DNA of 64,000 nt from contig JAGCWY010000098.1 in assembly GCA_017961625.1 (NCBI GenBank), forward strand, positions 52,888-116,887, given 5' to 3'. This DNA is from Ruminococcus sp. GTDB taxonomy: Bacteria; Bacillota; Clostridia; Oscillospirales; Ruminococcaceae. Under the pieces are notes generated by a model that was given only the letters and a program-made list of their open reading frames with translations, did not search any database and was not told the DNA's origin. Positions 33,601 to 42,311 of this stretch are shown one piece after another. A program made the position numbers and the translations under genes. The number at the start of each line of letters is the position of its first letter. Positions within the stretch are counted from its first letter, which is position 1.

Positions 33601-35601
33601 ATGAATAAAGGATTTAATAGACTCGCAGCTTCTGTCCTTTCAGTAAGCATATTAGCGGGTTATACCAGTATCATTCCAAGCATAGCAGCAAACGCTGATG
33701 AGATTGTGAGCGACGGTTTCACTATCGCAGGTGAGATTGGTCTCGATACCAATTCTGATGCAGTAGCCTCGGAGCTTGAACAGCTCAGCAGCATCAATGA
33801 CAATGAAGTACCAGATATTACAGTTACCGAAAATAATGAGGTATCACAGATATTCGGAACACTTTCTGAATCAGACGTCAATACACAAAGCGACGCTTTA
33901 GACGTTATTGACGAGATCTCAAATCTGCTCGGCATAAACAATGCTTACAGCGATTTAAAGTTTGAGAGCTGCACAGAGAGTCTTTATAACGATATCTATT
34001 CTTTCAAACAGTATTACAACGGCTTGGAAATGGTTAACTCTTATGTTACCGTGATAGTAAATAAGAATACTCGTGAGCCTAAGTGCCTCAATAATACTTA
34101 TATATCCGATCTGTCTATAAGTATAGTGCCTCACATTTCTGCAGCTGAGGCGCTGAATATAGTACAGGTTTATTATGAGGATTATTCGGGATCATATCCG
34201 AGACTGGTGATTTACACAGATGAAGACGGTATAAGTTCTCTGGCATGGGAATGCCATGCAGAGACATTGACAACAGGAAAGATATATATTGACGCAGAAA
34301 ATGGAGGCATTCTATACGAGGAAAACCTCGCACAGCCGGCTTCACTGACTTATGACGGCAGTGAAGAGCATTATTTTGTGGATAATAATTATTATATGCC
34401 CAATAAAGGCTCATTCTATATTGAACTTGATCACGACACAAGCGCTAAAAAATTCTTCTTCCGTGATAAGAAAAGAAATATTGCGCTTATTCCTAGCAAT
34501 GATTACTGGGCTGAATTTGATAAAAATAACAAAGTGCATATCTATACCTCATCTGGTGGAAATAAAGACGAAATTTTTGATACAAACTACAAAAGTAATG
34601 TTTTGTCACAATTAGTTTACGATGATTATGATTATGAATGCCTGAAATATAACCTTTCTGAAGTAGCAGCATTACATAACATTGAAAAAGCTTATGATTT
34701 CTATAACAATAACTTCAAATGGCAGGGCGCAGACGGAAGAGGCAATACACTGTATATTTTACCTGAACTCAGAAGAAAAAGCGGATGGACAGTAAATAAC
34801 GCTTATGCCTTCAACGGAAGGAACTTCATTGCCTTTGGCGCAGAAGGCGCAATAAATGGCAATGATGTAGCTGCTTGGGGAGCCGATCCCGATATTGCCG
34901 TTCATGAATTTACTCACCTTGTATCCCATCAAAAACTAGGTTGGGGTGGTTCTGAAAACGTAGAAATAGCCGCCCTTAACGAAGCCTACAGTGATATTAT
35001 GGCTGAATATGCAGATGAGACACCTGAATGGAAGCTCGGAAATGATCTGTTCTTCAAAATAAAAGACGATAGTATCTATATTAGGAATATCGTTAAACCA
35101 CAATCGCCGAGTCTCATAAAATACAACGGTGAAGGAAGCCTTAGTAAAACTGAGCCTCATGATGCTTCAACCATAATATCTCATGTAGCATATATGATGC
35201 ACTACATGGGGATTGAGGATGAAGTCGGAATGCGTATCTGGTACGGTTCAATGGATTACCTAAAGAACGCAAAGGAAATCAATTTCAAGGCTTGCAGAAA
35301 GGCAGTGCTTGAAGCAATAGGAGACGTAGTATACGATCGTACATTCAATGGAAAGTACAATGACTGCTGGTGGGACTATACCCTTATGACCAGCGCTGCT
35401 TTCAGCCGCTCAAATATCCTGCCAGACTATGCGCTCGGAGATATTAACTGTGACGGTTCAGTTGATGAAGATGATGCTAGATTGTTGCAGCTTCACCTTG
35501 ATGAGCACAGCTCTCTTACTACAGAGCAGCTGTTAATTGCTGATATCAATAAAGACAGCTATGTTGACTGGGATGACTGGTGGGACATATATGTACAGTA
35601 A
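33601..35601 (+). CDS. Dockerin-bearing thermolysin-family (M4) metalloprotease
   Basis: The ATG at 33601 is fixed by ggaggg 5 nt upstream; the frame runs back to 33517. The 666-residue protein has a signal peptide, an FTP/PepSY-type propeptide (about 60-250) and an M4 catalytic domain. H435-E436-F-T-H439 and the third zinc ligand Glu461 in L-N-E-A-Y-S-D are clear. The last 55 residues form a dockerin with two intact calcium loops (D-I-N-C-D-G-S-V-D and D-I-N-K-D-S-Y-V-D). The enzyme is therefore likely to be secreted as a zymogen and docked on the cellulosome. Peptidase substrates are unknown; scaffoldin processing or use of plant protein are possible. Confidence 0.9.
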   Translation: MNKGFNRLAASVLSVSILAGYTSIIPSIAANADEIVSDGFTIAGEIGLDTNSDAVASELEQLSSINDNEVPDITVTENNEVSQIFGTLSESDVNTQSDALDVIDEISNLLGINNAYSDLKFESCTESLYNDIYSFKQYYNGLEMVNSYVTVIVNKNTREPKCLNNTYISDLSISIVPHISAAEALNIVQVYYEDYSGSYPRLVIYTDEDGISSLAWECHAETLTTGKIYIDAENGGILYEENLAQPASLTYDGSEEHYFVDNNYYMPNKGSFYIELDHDTSAKKFFFRDKKRNIALIPSNDYWAEFDKNNKVHIYTSSGGNKDEIFDTNYKSNVLSQLVYDDYDYECLKYNLSEVAALHNIEKAYDFYNNNFKWQGADGRGNTLYILPELRRKSGWTVNNAYAFNGRNFIAFGAEGAINGNDVAAWGADPDIAVHEFTHLVSHQKLGWGGSENVEIAALNEAYSDIMAEYADETPEWKLGNDLFFKIKDDSIYIRNIVKPQSPSLIKYNGEGSLSKTEPHDASTIISHVAYMMHYMGIEDEVGMRIWYGSMDYLKNAKEINFKACRKAVLEAIGDVVYDRTFNGKYNDCWWDYTLMTSAAFSRSNILPDYALGDINCDGSVDEDDARLLQLHLDEHSSLTTEQLLIADINKDSYVDWDDWWDIYVQ

Positions 35602-35657
35602 GAGTATATAAATTTTAAAAAGAAGGGACTGTTAAAAACTAAGTCCCAATAACGAAC

Positions 35658-35690
35658 AGGGGGCCGCGTGATTGAGGCCCCCTATTTTTG
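35658..35690 (+). terminator. Terminator after the M4 protease gene
   Basis: The 8-bp perfect stem agggggcc/ggccccct has a 9-nt loop and is followed by ATTTTTG. Confidence 0.85.
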
Positions 35691-36018
35691 ACTAACAATA
35701 AGCTGCACTACAATTACTTGTGTGCAGTTGTTTTTATGATATATACGTGCGCTGTACATTGTTATAATTGATCCGTTTATCTTCTAATGTGCCAAGACAA
35801 TCGTGCTGAATGTATTCTATAATGTTGATACGTTAAAACACTTTCCTTGTGATTGGGGGGGATACCATATTTAGTGTATACATGCATACGCTACATATAC
35901 AGATTGTAATGTGGACTTTTTAAATTACACAGTGCATATTAATACTGAAATAACAAACAAAATACAACAGCAAAAATATACTAATATAGTAAAGAAATCC
36001 AAAAATCTTCCCTGATAA

Positions 36019-36047
36019 TTGACATGTAGCTACATTAATGATATAAT
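36019..36047 (+). promoter_or_regulatory. Probable promoter of the polysaccharide locus
   Basis: A perfect TTGACA (36019-36024) and TATAAT (36042-36047) are spaced by 17 bp. The next gene-like sequence is the decayed aminotransferase at 36311, and the first intact gene is at 37113, so the leader would exceed 1 kb. The stretch 35691-36018 is AT-rich and I see nothing in it. Confidence 0.65.
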
Positions 36048-36310
36048 AATTACAAGTTTTCACTATAATAATGACATAATGTGGGATATGAATAATACGA
36101 TAAGTATATACAAAATGTTTATCATATAGAAAAATATACAAAACGAATTAACTATTGACGAAAAGAAATTTCTTATTTTAATATTTTTCGTTTTTTATTG
36201 TTTTGTATTGGTTTGTCGACAGAATTTTATTACCTCCATATTAGGAAATCAATTGCAAATAGAAGTTGTTTTAGGTCGTAATTTTTTATTTTATACTAGG
36301 GGGGCTAATT

Positions 36311-36609
36311 ATGAGAAGTTTGTTTTTACAATCAGATGTCATTCAAGCTGAGATCACAGAGATTGCAAAAGATATAAGTTCAGACTTTAACACTTCATCT
36401 CCTTGTGTAAGAGAACATGAGGAAAGAAATGAAATATTTATTGGCGTAAATAGGGCTTTTGTCTCTTTTTACTGACCTCTTTCGCGGAAATAGTTCTGCA
36501 ATTTGGGGGTCATGTAAAGGAGACGAGGTCGTTATGTGCGCTTATACGTAATACGGCTTCGACTCCCGTGAAATTTCACATTGGAGCGAAGCTTATTTTT
36601 ATTGATACT
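36311..36609 (+). pseudogene. Decayed DegT/DnrJ aminotransferase fragment
   Basis: Behind a strong aggggggct site, a frame of 54 codons (36311-36475) aligns from its Met with the intact aminotransferase at 37113: M-R-x-x-F, E-I-x-E, T-x-x-P and I-G-V-N-(R/K)-A fall at matching places. After the stop the nucleotides still match in shifted frames: gcggaaatag... corresponds to A-E-M-A-L-R-L-L, gagacgaggtc to G-D-E-V, and 36573-36609 encodes F-H-I-G-A-K-L-I-F-I-D-T. The copy has stops, frameshifts and no C-terminal two thirds. It is a relic of a former first gene of the locus. Confidence 0.75.
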
Positions 36610-37112
36610 TATTTTTAAACATTTAGTTTTGGCATATAACCTCTTTCGAACAGGATTCGAGTTTTTTACGGAATCAGCATAAAATAGAGGTGTTTGAAAA
36701 GTTATAAATCGTGTATTTTTACGCCGGAAATCATTATTTCCTAGATATTGCCTCTTTAACATGGATTTAGCTTCAAGAGTATAAGTCTATCTTAAAGAGA
36801 CAATATGAATATAATCATATTGTTAATATTCGCTTTTTATATTAAAGAGAACTTATACATAAAATGAATTCTACCTTTTATAATAGGTTGGAATTAATAA
36901 ATAGGATTTTGTTTCCTATACTGATTTGTTTCTTTATCTCATTACCGAGGGGGCTAGGTGATGAGTGTAATAATATTTCTTATAAATCACAGTTTTATCT
37001 TTACAATTATTCAACTATGATTTTAGTAATCAGCACAACTACTAATGATATGCTTTATTGGGAAAGGATGGTTTATAAACAGGGAATATTGATTCAGAAA
37101 GGATGAGCGGAT
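36610..37112 (+). other. AT-rich spacer without convincing genes
   Basis: A hairpin caatatga/tcatattg lies at 36801-36822. A plus-strand frame at 36864-37106 (80 codons, hydrophobic start) and a minus-strand frame at 36532-36762 have no ribosome sites and no recognisable family. This is probably scrambled remnant DNA. Confidence 0.4.
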
Positions 37113-38351
37113 ATGAGAATACCATTTTCACCACCAGACATCTCGGAGTTAGAAATCAATGAAGTTGTAGAGGCGTTGCGTTCCGGGTGGATAACAACAG
37201 GTCCTCGAACGAAAGAACTGGAAAGAAGAATAGCTGAATACATAGGTGTGAATAAGGCTTGCTGCCTTAATTCACAGACTTCCTGTGCAGAAATGGCTCT
37301 TCGCCTTTTAGGTATTGGCGAAGGTGACGAAGTAATTGTACCGGCATATACATACACCGCAAGTGCGTCTGTAGTATGTCATATCGGCGCAAAGCTTGTA
37401 TTTGTCGACACTGATCCTGACAGCTTCCTTATAAGCTATGATGCAGTTGAGAAGGCTATAACAGAAAAGACTAAAGCAATAATCCCAGTGGATCTTGGGG
37501 GAGTTCCATGTGATTATGACAGATTATTTGAAATTGTTGAACGTAAAAAGTCATTGTTCCACCCGGTAAATAAGATGCAGGAGGCTATTGGCAGAATCGC
37601 TATTTGTGCTGATACAGCTCATGCTTTAGGTGCAAAATATCACGGCAGAATGGTAGGAAGCATTGCTGATTTCTCATCATTCAGCTTTCATGCAGTAAAG
37701 AATCTGACTACTGCTGAGGGCGGTGCTCTTACATGGAGAAGTATAGACGGAATAAGTGATGACGATATATACCATCAGCTGCAGCTTTACAGTCTGCATG
37801 GTCAAAGTAAAGATGCTTTTGCAAAGTTTAAGCTCGGTTCATGGGAATATGATATTGAGGGACCGTGGTATAAGTGTAATATGACGGACGTGCATGCATC
37901 AATTGGACTGAAACAGATTGAGCGCTATCCCAGCATGATTGAACGAAGACATGAGATAATTAAAATGTATGATGGAATAGTAAAACCGCTTGGTTTGGAT
38001 ACGCTTCCACATTTTACAGAGGATCATATATCATCGGGACATCTTTATCTTACAAGGATTCCTAATATATCTATTGAACATAGAAACGGTATTATCGTAA
38101 AAATGGCTGAGCAAGGTATAGCAACAAATGTTCATTATAAGCCGCTTCCTATGATGACTGGATATAAGAAGCTTGGATTTGATATCACTGATTTTCCAAA
38201 TGCTTATAATCAATTTGCTAACGAAATCACATTACCACTACATACTTCTCTTACAAATGAACAAATTAGATTTATAATAGAAAATTACACAAAGATTTTG
38301 AAGGAAAGCGTGCTTTGTGGTGTAAGCAGAAAGGTTTATCAAGCAGTATGA
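37113..38351 (+). CDS. DegT/DnrJ/EryC1-family sugar aminotransferase
   Basis: The 412-residue PLP enzyme belongs to the family that transfers an amino group to a nucleotide-linked keto sugar. Motifs are G-W-I-T-T-G-P near the N-terminus, A-Y-T-Y-T-A-S-A, and the PLP lysine in S-F-H-A-V-K-N-L-T-T-A-E-G-G. It is the first intact gene of the polysaccharide locus and has a decayed copy 0.8 kb upstream. No 4,6-dehydratase that would make a keto-sugar substrate is seen in the window, so that step must come from elsewhere. The specific sugar is unknown. Confidence 0.9.
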   Translation: MRIPFSPPDISELEINEVVEALRSGWITTGPRTKELERRIAEYIGVNKACCLNSQTSCAEMALRLLGIGEGDEVIVPAYTYTASASVVCHIGAKLVFVDTDPDSFLISYDAVEKAITEKTKAIIPVDLGGVPCDYDRLFEIVERKKSLFHPVNKMQEAIGRIAICADTAHALGAKYHGRMVGSIADFSSFSFHAVKNLTTAEGGALTWRSIDGISDDDIYHQLQLYSLHGQSKDAFAKFKLGSWEYDIEGPWYKCNMTDVHASIGLKQIERYPSMIERRHEIIKMYDGIVKPLGLDTLPHFTEDHISSGHLYLTRIPNISIEHRNGIIVKMAEQGIATNVHYKPLPMMTGYKKLGFDITDFPNAYNQFANEITLPLHTSLTNEQIRFIIENYTKILKESVLCGVSRKVYQAV

Positions 38352-38422
38352 TATTACTTGAATTGAATTTATATTATTGTAATCTAAAAAGAACACAATT
38401 CAATTAGTATTTATACATACAA

Positions 38423-38550
38423 AAAGCTTTCGTTGCGCTGATTCTGTTAGCATTTACATTGTAACCAATTTTTATAATCAAAATTTTTATTAGAATTGAT
38501 GTTTATGGATTTGTCTTTATCGACAGTAGAAGGCGACAATATTCGGAATA
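38423..38550 (+). pseudogene. Possible decayed phosphoglycosyltransferase fragment
   Basis: A 42-codon stretch with one internal stop reads K-A-F-V-A-L-I-L-L-A-F-T-L (stop) P-I-F-I-I-K-I-F-I-R-I-D-V-Y-G-F-V-F. This resembles the N-terminal membrane re-entrant region of PglC/WcaJ-type enzymes (family pattern P-I-F-x-I-x-A-x-x-I-x-x-D-x-x-G-P-V-F). An intact enzyme of that type starts 0.7 kb downstream. The match is by pattern only. Confidence 0.4.
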
Positions 38551-38601
38551 AAGTAAAAATACATATTTTCTGTACTATGTATAGAAATTATATAAGATAG
38601 T

Positions 38602-38634
38602 TGCGGCTGCTACTGTTAAGCGGTAGTAGCCGTA
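38602..38634 (+). promoter_or_regulatory. Strong hairpin upstream of the VanZ-like gene
   Basis: The arms gcggctgctac and gtagtagccgt pair over 11 positions with few G-U pairs around tgttaagcg. There is no following T run, so it may be a leader element rather than a terminator. Confidence 0.4.
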
Positions 38635-38711
38635 TTACTAAGATAAAGAAAAGTCATAATTTTAGACTTTCCTTTTACGTGAGAAGTTATGAAGGGTGTT
38701 ATGAAGAAAGT

Positions 38712-39089
38712 ATGAAAAATAATATAATCCGGATTATGCGTATTATTCTTTGTATTTTTTATATCGCTTTTATATTTCATATGACACTATGTAATCGTTC
38801 TGTTTCAGCAGAATATATTTTTTATGGACCATTTTGGGAAATAAGAGAGCATATGTGGGGAGATATTATTAAGAACATTGTTCTTTTTATTCCATTAGGT
38901 GCTATTATTGGTGGTCGAAAGTGTGTGATTATTGGTTTTCTTCTTTCATGCGGAATAGAAATAACACAGTATTTTTTGCGCCTAGGATATTGTGAAATAG
39001 ATGATGTATTGAATAACACAATAGGCACCATTATAGGTGCATTGATAAATTTATTAATTGTTTATAGATATTCGAAATTACTAAAATAA
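38712..39089 (+). CDS. VanZ-family membrane protein
   Basis: The 126-residue product from ATG 38712 is all membrane helix and short loops, with the VanZ marks: N-I-V-L-F-I-P-L-G in the second helix and E-I-D-D-V-L-N-N-T-I-G before the last helix. The frame extends to 38601 but that part is not protein-like. VanZ proteins give low-level teicoplanin resistance in one system; most members occur near polysaccharide genes and have no proven role. It lies between the aminotransferase and the initiating transferase. Confidence 0.82.
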   Translation: MKNNIIRIMRIILCIFYIAFIFHMTLCNRSVSAEYIFYGPFWEIREHMWGDIIKNIVLFIPLGAIIGGRKCVIIGFLLSCGIEITQYFLRLGYCEIDDVLNNTIGTIIGALINLLIVYRYSKLLK

Positions 39090-39188
39090 GGAAGACCAAT
39101 TTAAGAAATCGTTGTATAATTGTTAAAACTCAGTCTTTTATTTTTTAGTTTTAAAATTGTAATATTAAGGAAGGAATAAATAGTAAAT

Positions 39189-39824
39189 ATGTATAAGAAC
39201 TTGATAAAAAGAATACTCGATATTTTTATTGGTTTGATGTTTTTGCCATTCTTTTGCATTATTTTTATTGTTGTTGCTCCAGCAATTTGGATAAATGACA
39301 GAGGGCCTGTTTTTTATAATGCAAAACGACTTGGAAGAAAAGGAAAGATATATAAAATGTATAAGTTTCGTAGTATGAAGATTAATTCACCTGATCTTAG
39401 AAACGAAGATGGTTCTACATATAATTCTGAGGATGATCCTCGAGTAACTACAATTGGCAAAATATTGCGTAAAACAAGTATTGATGAAACGCCTCAATTT
39501 TTGAATGTACTAAAAGGTGATATGAGTGTAATCGGACCACGACCTTTTGTCACAACTCATTATAATGGATATGACAAACTTGATTCAAAAATGAAGAAAA
39601 GACTCGAAGTGAGACCTGGCATTACTGGATATAGCCAAGCGAATTTTAGGAACTCAATATCTCAGGATGAGAAAATAGAAAAAGATTGTTATTATGCAGA
39701 TCATGTTTCTCTTATCCTTGACATTAAAATTTTCTTCCAGACTATTAAGTCAGTATTAATGCATGAGAATATCTATGTATCTGACAATATTAAGGCAGAA
39801 ACAAAGGACAAAGTTAAACAATGA
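39189..39824 (+). CDS. Initiating phosphoglycosyltransferase (PglC/WcaJ type)
   Basis: The 211-residue protein is a monotopic phosphoglycosyltransferase that moves a sugar phosphate from a UDP-sugar to undecaprenyl phosphate and so starts the repeat unit at the membrane. The N-terminal re-entrant helix is followed by G-P-V-F-Y-N-A-K-R-L-G, Y-K-M-Y-K-F-R-S-M, the catalytic Asp-Glu of I-D-E-T-P-Q-F-L-N-V, and M-S-V-I-G-P-R-P. It is the short form without the extra WcaJ helices. It overlaps the next gene by 4 bp. Confidence 0.92.
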   Translation: MYKNLIKRILDIFIGLMFLPFFCIIFIVVAPAIWINDRGPVFYNAKRLGRKGKIYKMYKFRSMKINSPDLRNEDGSTYNSEDDPRVTTIGKILRKTSIDETPQFLNVLKGDMSVIGPRPFVTTHYNGYDKLDSKMKKRLEVRPGITGYSQANFRNSISQDEKIEKDCYYADHVSLILDIKIFFQTIKSVLMHENIYVSDNIKAETKDKVKQ

Positions 39825-41002
39825 AGAAAATAATGATAATTGGCGCCTCAATCCTTCAACTTCCTGCTATTCGTAAGGCTAAGGAGTTGGGATATTATGT
39901 AGGTGTAGTGGATTATAATCCTGAAGCAATAGGTGTTCCTTATGCTGATGAATATTTCAATGTTAGTACGATAGATATTGATGGAGTAGTCTCAGTTGCT
40001 AAACAATTTAAGCCAAATGGAATCATGACTTTAGCAACAGATATGCCAATGAGGTCTGTTGCGGCAGTTTGTAAAGAATTGGAAATTCCTGGGATTTCTC
40101 CTGATACTGCTATAAAAGCCACTGATAAGGCTGAGATGATTAAAGCGTTTGAGACTCATGGAGTTGAACATCCATGGTATTTTGTTGTTTCAGATAGAAC
40201 CGATTTTGAATCAATAATTGGACAGATTAGTTATCCTTGCATTATAAAACCCACAGATAATGCTGGTAGCAGAGGCGTAGTTCTATGCCGAGATAAGTCA
40301 GAGTTAATTGCAGGTTATGATTATGCAACACGCGAATCTCGTGGAGGCTCTGTAATAATTGAAGAATACTTACAAGGTCCTGAATTTAGTGTTGAAGTAA
40401 TGGTTGTGGAAAGCGTTCCACATGTTCTACAGATTACTGACAAGATAACTACAGGGGCTCCGCACTTCGTTGAAATGGGGCATACACAACCTACAAATCA
40501 ACCACTAAATGTGCAGGAAAAGATTATAGACTTAGCATGTAGAGCGGTAAAAGCCGTTGGCATTAATGTAGGTCCTGCTCATGTAGAGATGATACTTACT
40601 ACACAAGGTCCTAAGATGGTAGAACTTGGTGCTAGGATGGGGGGGGATTGTATTACTACACATCTGGTTCCGCTTTCTACAGGCATTGATATGGTTGCAG
40701 CCACAATTAGGCTTGCTTGTGATGAGGAAGTAGATATCGAGCCAAAGTGGTGTAAAGGGGCAGCTATTCGATACTTTGAAACACCTATCGGTATTTTGAA
40801 AAGAATAGATGGTATAGAAAGGGCAAAAGTTATTCCTGGTGTAAAAGAGATATCTATTGTCCATGAAATTGGTGAAATTGTTGGCGAAATTGGAAGTAGT
40901 GTTGATCGCCTCGGTTTTATTATTGCGCAGGGAGAAAGTCGTAATGATGCAATAAAAATATGTGAAAGTGCTCAGGAGAGCATACATATTTACATAGTTT
41001 AA
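39821..41002 (+). CDS. ATP-grasp ligase 1
   Basis: The 393-residue protein has the PurK/CarB-type ATP-grasp layout. An N-terminal Rossmann-like part (I-I-G-A-S-I-L-Q-L-P-A-I-R-K-A) is followed by a central ATP-binding part with Y-P-C-I-I-K-P-T-D-N-A-G-S-R-G-V and the metal/acid loop E-M-I-x-T and E-L-G-A-R-M-G-G-D. Such enzymes join a carboxylate to an amine or similar nucleophile through an acyl phosphate. In a polysaccharide locus a likely job is amidating an acidic sugar or adding an amino acid (inference). The next gene is a second, distinct ATP-grasp enzyme 13 bp downstream. Confidence 0.88.
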   Translation: MKKIMIIGASILQLPAIRKAKELGYYVGVVDYNPEAIGVPYADEYFNVSTIDIDGVVSVAKQFKPNGIMTLATDMPMRSVAAVCKELEIPGISPDTAIKATDKAEMIKAFETHGVEHPWYFVVSDRTDFESIIGQISYPCIIKPTDNAGSRGVVLCRDKSELIAGYDYATRESRGGSVIIEEYLQGPEFSVEVMVVESVPHVLQITDKITTGAPHFVEMGHTQPTNQPLNVQEKIIDLACRAVKAVGINVGPAHVEMILTTQGPKMVELGARMGGDCITTHLVPLSTGIDMVAATIRLACDEEVDIEPKWCKGAAIRYFETPIGILKRIDGIERAKVIPGVKEISIVHEIGEIVGEIGSSVDRLGFIIAQGESRNDAIKICESAQESIHIYIV

Positions 41003-41015
41003 TAGAGGTGATGAA

Positions 41016-42290
41016 ATGTTTGAAGAATTAAAAGGGAAAAGGCTTCTTGTTCTTGGTGGAACAGCATGGGCTGATATTATATTTAATTTTGCAGATGAAA
41101 ATGATATACATCTTCTTACTACAGGTAAAAACCCAAATAAAATGTTTGACGAATATTATTATGTTGACTCAACTGATAATGAAGGGATGAAGACATTAAT
41201 TAGAGAAAAAAATATTGACGGTGTGTATGTAGGAAGTCATGAAGGAGTTATTCGCCATGCAACTAAATATCTTGCCGAATTAGGATTACCATGCTATTGT
41301 ACATTTCAACAGTGGGATAACTTGATGAATAAAAGAAAATTTAAAGAACTGTGTCAAAAATTTGATATTCCAGTTGCGCCAAAGTATGAATGGTTTCCTG
41401 AAACTCCATGTGAAATTCAGTTTCCAGTTATTGTTAAGCCAGCAGATGGCTGTGCTAGTGTAGGTATTAAGATTTGTCATAATGAAGCTGAACTAAGAGA
41501 AGGTTATCAATTAGCTTATGACAATTCTGATACGCATGAGGTATTAATTGAAAAACTTGTAAATAATACGGGGATGGATGTGTTCTTTCAGATAACAAAC
41601 TCACAAATAGAATTCTGTGGACTTGGTGATAAATACCCAGTTCAGTTAGCTGAAGGAGCGGGGGCAGTGGCAGGTGCTCGAATTCTTCCAAGTATATATA
41701 CTGAGGATTTTCGTGATAGATTTGAAAACAAGATTAAAGATATGCTCTCATCTGTTAAACTTACACAGGGACTTATTTGGATGGAAGTGTTTCATGATGG
41801 TAATAACTACTATTTTAATGAAGTTGGTTATAGACCAAATGGTAGTCTTACAATTGTAGGAATTGATTATTTTTATGGTATTAACACTGTTGCAGCTGAT
41901 ATTTACTTTGCATTAACAGGGAAAGGAAAAGCAAAAGGCTTTAATTCACTTATTCTCAAGGCGCATTCCACTGATAAGAAGAAAGTTTGTGAATATTGGA
42001 TTGCTTGTCATCCAGGCACAATCAAAGAAATACAAGGTATTGATGAAGTTAAGGCACATCCTAATGTTCTTGCAGCATTCCCAAAGTATTCTGTTGATAG
42101 CATCATTCCGCATACAAATGGATTTGCTCAAAATTTTTGTGTAGTTCATTTTGCATATAATAATGCTTCAGAGCTTCAAGACGTAATAAAATATATTAAG
42201 AGTACTGTAAAAGTAATTGATATAAAAGATGATGATATGATAATTCACAAGACTAATGATTTTATAAATACTCTCATAATGGATAATTGA
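41016..42290 (+). CDS. ATP-grasp ligase 2
   Basis: The 424-residue protein is a second ATP-grasp enzyme, not a close copy of the first. It has K-R-L-L-V-L-G-G-T-A-W-A at the start, F-P-V-I-V-K-P-A-D-G-C-A-S-V-G-I in the ATP-binding loop, and I-W-M-E-V-F-H-D-G and F-N-E-V-G-Y-R-P-N-G at the metal site. The C-terminal 120 residues are a separate alpha/beta domain. Ribosome site: agaggtg. The two ligases and the next acyltransferase form a tight group between the initiating enzyme and the glycosyltransferases. Confidence 0.87.
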   Translation: MFEELKGKRLLVLGGTAWADIIFNFADENDIHLLTTGKNPNKMFDEYYYVDSTDNEGMKTLIREKNIDGVYVGSHEGVIRHATKYLAELGLPCYCTFQQWDNLMNKRKFKELCQKFDIPVAPKYEWFPETPCEIQFPVIVKPADGCASVGIKICHNEAELREGYQLAYDNSDTHEVLIEKLVNNTGMDVFFQITNSQIEFCGLGDKYPVQLAEGAGAVAGARILPSIYTEDFRDRFENKIKDMLSSVKLTQGLIWMEVFHDGNNYYFNEVGYRPNGSLTIVGIDYFYGINTVAADIYFALTGKGKAKGFNSLILKAHSTDKKKVCEYWIACHPGTIKEIQGIDEVKAHPNVLAAFPKYSVDSIIPHTNGFAQNFCVVHFAYNNASELQDVIKYIKSTVKVIDIKDDDMIIHKTNDFINTLIMDN

Positions 42291-42311
42291 AAAGAAGGAT
42301 TGGTGAGTAAA

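Noticed and set aside
36532..36762. 76-codon minus-strand frame
   Set aside because: Part of it lies opposite the decayed aminotransferase copy, and nothing supports translation.
36864..37106. 80-codon hydrophobic frame before the DegT gene
   Set aside because: It has no ribosome site and no family pattern, and lies in sequence with decayed gene fragments on both strands.
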